From Curtobacterium pusillum (GTDB lineage Bacteria; Actinomycetota; Actinomycetes; Actinomycetales; Microbacteriaceae): a stretch of DNA of 64,000 bases. Position 1 is the stretch's first letter; the number at the start of each line of letters is the position of its first letter. The stretch is taken from the NCBI RefSeq assembly GCF_013359865.1, contig NZ_JABMCE010000086.1, positions 62,001 through 126,000 of the forward strand, given 5' to 3'. This document shows, piece by piece, positions 62,438-64,000 of the stretch. A model generated the notes under the pieces. That model worked only from the letters and a program-made list of their open reading frames with translations, did no database searches and was not told where the DNA came from. The position numbers and the translations under genes are program-made.

Positions 62438-63024
62438 CCAGCTACACGATACCCAACGTCATCGCGCGGGACCCTCGCGGTGAACGCGTCATGGACGTCT
62501 ACTCGCACCTCTTGACCGAACGGATCATCTACCTCGGTACCCCCGTGGACGCAGGGGTCTCGAACGCCCTGATCGCGCAGTTGCTGTTCCTCGAATCGGA
62601 CAACCCCGACGCCGACGTGCACCTCACGATCAACTGCGAAGGCGGGGACCCCAGCGCAATGCTCGCCGTCTACGACACCATGCAGTACATCCGCCCGGAC
62701 GTGTCCACGACCTGCGTCGGACAAGCGGTTGGAGTCGGTGCAATGCTCCTCGCCGCAGGGACCGCTGGGAAGCGCTCGGCCCTGCCGCACGCTCGCGTCG
62801 TCCTTCACCAGCCTGCAGCCCAGGGTCAGGGAGCGATCCCCGAGCTGATCCTGCAGGCCGATGAGCTCGTTCGGATCCGCTCGGACATCGAAGCCGTCCT
62901 CGCCGAGCACACCGGCCGATCAGCTGGTCGACTTCGAGCCGATACGGATCACGATCGAGTGTTCACCGCACGGGAGGCGCAGGAGTACGGGCTCGTGGAT
63001 CACGTGCTCGCACGTCGCCTGTGA
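62434..63024 (+). CDS. ClpP-family subunit lacking the catalytic Ser (ClpR-like)
   Basis: A 196-residue ClpP homologue. His125 (VVLHQP) and Asp174 (DTDHDRVF) are present, but the catalytic Ser position is Gly100 (VGQAVGVGAMLL in place of GQAASMGAFLL), and the oxyanion loop reads CEGGDPSAML. It is predicted proteolytically inactive, as in the cyanobacterial and plastid ClpR subunits. It is coupled to the active ClpP gene by a 4-bp overlap, so mixed rings or stacked heterocomplexes are likely. Confidence 0.88.
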   Translation: MTSYTIPNVIARDPRGERVMDVYSHLLTERIIYLGTPVDAGVSNALIAQLLFLESDNPDADVHLTINCEGGDPSAMLAVYDTMQYIRPDVSTTCVGQAVGVGAMLLAAGTAGKRSALPHARVVLHQPAAQGQGAIPELILQADELVRIRSDIEAVLAEHTGRSAGRLRADTDHDRVFTAREAQEYGLVDHVLARRL

Positions 63025-63054
63025 GCGCGGCACGCCCGCCACGCGAAACCCGGG

Positions 63055-63363
63055 TCACGCAGCCAGCGCGAACATGCCCCGCACGGACACCGCGGGCGCG
63101 GAACTGACGACGCTCGTTCGTAGCCGCTCCGCCGCCCCGGTGGTGAGGTCCAGCAGGGATGAGTCCAGAGCTCCCGCGACAGCGGCGAGCATCTCGGACG
63201 AGGGCTCCTTGCGGCCGCGCTCGATCTCGGAGAGGTACTGCGGTGACACCCCGGCGCGGCGAGCCACGTCCTGGAGTCTGTCGCCGCGGTCCCGGCGACG
63301 CTCTCGCAGTTGTTCGCCGACGAGTTCACGCCACAGCGGCTCAGCACGGGGGGATGGGTTCAT
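63055..63363 (-). CDS. XRE family regulator, ClgR/PopR-like, with C-terminal LAA
   Basis: A 102-residue DNA-binding protein. The HTH GDRLQDVARRAGVSPQYLSEIERGRKEPSSEML (about 27-60) is close to the actinobacterial ClgR/PopR activators of clp genes. The C-terminus ends FALAA, like an ssrA degron. In Streptomyces, PopR activates clpP3-clpP4 and is itself degraded by ClpP through its terminal Ala residues. Convergent placement next to the ClpP pair (30-bp gap between stops) supports the same logic here. The start is the ATG at 63363, 16 bp beyond a parS site. Confidence 0.85.
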   Translation of the reverse strand: MNPSPRAEPLWRELVGEQLRERRRDRGDRLQDVARRAGVSPQYLSEIERGRKEPSSEMLAAVAGALDSSLLDLTTGAAERLRTSVVSSAPAVSVRGMFALAA

Positions 63364-63378
63364 CCGCCCAGACTGGCA

Positions 63379-63394
63379 TGTTCCACGTGGAACG
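63379..63394. promoter_or_regulatory. parS site 3
   Basis: TGTTCCACGTGGAACG, 15 of 16 positions identical to the other two sites. It lies in the 200-bp gap between parB and the small XRE gene, upstream of the latter's start; nothing else is visible in the gap. Confidence 0.8.
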
Positions 63395-63563
63395 TCCGCG
63401 CAGCCGCGTTCGCTGATCGCGGACAGGCGAGCGCCCGGGAGCAGCACATGACGCCTCAGAGCCGCAGGAAGGCGCTGAAGCGACGGAACCGGGTCAGGCT
63501 GGGCCGGGAGACCTGCGCGTCCGCTGCTCCCGGCAGAACCGCGCACACGGCTTCAGACGGTGC

Positions 63564-64000
63564 TCAGCGCGCGATGTCCTGCACACCCAGCTCACCGAGG
63601 ATGCGATTGAGGTCGTCGCCGTTCGCGAAGTCGATGGTCACCGAACTCTTCCGCGCCCCCACCGCGATCTTGACTCGGGTGTTCAGGCGGTCACCGAGCC
63701 GTTCGGCGAGATCGTTGAAGTGCGCCTGACGCTTCGAGGGCTCCGCCTTCGTCTTGACCGGTGTCTTCGCTGAGAGCTGCTGAGCGATCGCCTCGGCCGC
63801 GCGGACGGACAGGTCCTCGTTCACGATCTTCTCGGCGAGGTACTCCATCGCCTCGGCGTCGGGCGCTGCGAGGATCGCGCGAGCATGGCCGGCCGAGAGC
63901 ACGCCGGCAGCGACACGACGCTGCACCGGGGAGGGAAGGCGCAGGAGACGAATGGTGTTCGTGATCTGCGGACGCGATCGACCGATCCGCTGCGCGAGCT
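63564..64000 (-). CDS. parB: Chromosome partitioning protein ParB (N-terminus outside window)
   Basis: Only the C-terminal 145 codons are in the window. They show the HTH that reads parS (LAQRIGRSRPQITNTIRLLRLP, then VQRRVAAGVLSAGHARAIL) and the C-terminal dimerisation domain (RVKIAVGARKSSVTIDFANGDDLNRILGELG). ParB binds parS, spreads along DNA as a CTP clamp and loads SMC, so the origin region is segregated by ParA. Three parS sites lie within 2.5 kb downstream. Confidence 0.97.
   Translation of the reverse strand, partial: LAQRIGRSRPQITNTIRLLRLPSPVQRRVAAGVLSAGHARAILAAPDAEAMEYLAEKIVNEDLSVRAAEAIAQQLSAKTPVKTKAEPSKRQAHFNDLAERLGDRLNTRVKIAVGARKSSVTIDFANGDDLNRILGELGVQDIAR

Overview
The window is high-GC (about 70 % by eye) and looks like a chromosomal segment of an actinobacterium, most plausibly a Microbacteriaceae member close to Curtobacterium. 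That is an inference from gene content: a monomeric NADP isocitrate dehydrogenase, a DUF6049-MurJ-TrxB-TrxA block, MmyB-type XRE regulators, and many leaderless ATG/GTG starts sitting 6-7 nt after a TANNNT -10 box. The right end carries parB and three parS-like palindromes, so the origin-proximal domain starts there. No rRNA, tRNA, CRISPR array, prophage or complete IS was found.

Layout. 1-2071: MacB-like ABC exporter (permease cut by the window edge) divergent from a TetR gene, with a shared operator. 2138-5802: four-gene osmoprotectant ABC importer. 6019-9752: DUF6197 protein, APH-fold kinase, GBL-receptor-like TetR, small membrane protein, ThuA-like protein. 9866-15808: icd, a small repeat protein, CPA1 antiporter, an unknown protein, an M23 peptidase. 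15899-30960: an oxidoreductase/regulator region with three MmyB-type XRE paralogues, three aldo/keto reductases, cupin, FAD oxidoreductase, sugar dehydrogenase and ArsR, SDR and MFS genes. 30957-39684: MFS exporters, epimerase-like protein, small enzymes, a GMC oxidoreductase remnant, VOC/MarR pair, USP and a TetR/DUF4267/SnoaL set. 39929-47548: a sugar utilisation locus, with a binding protein and two permeases facing a ROK repressor, ROK kinase and two Gfo/Idh/MocA dehydrogenases. 47746-51347: dnaB, then rpsF-ssb-rpsR-rplI. 51506-64000: cca, a DUF6049-MurJ fusion, trxB, trxA, an aminotransferase, ddl, a DUF218 protein, a ClpP pair, a small XRE regulator ending in LAA, and parB.

What stands out. 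(1) An origin-proximal pair of ClpP genes, one with a full Ser-His-Asp triad and one with Gly in place of the catalytic Ser, next to a PopR/ClgR-like regulator with an ssrA-like LAA tail. (2) A 22-bp promoter element found five times, always 17-18 bp upstream of a -10 box, in front of the three XRE paralogues, the cupin gene and one aldo/keto reductase; it looks like an unrecorded regulon. (3) A dispersed palindromic repeat (core GGAGGCGCGGTGCC) at gene ends, which also sits at the breakpoint of the truncated GMC gene and inside the linker of the DUF6049-MurJ fusion. (4) A sugar dehydrogenase whose frame runs without a stop into the following XRE regulator.

Starts were chosen by family alignment, Shine-Dalgarno sites, stop/start overlaps and the recurrent -10-to-start spacing. 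All functional assignments come from recognising family motifs in the translated sequence; no database search was run.
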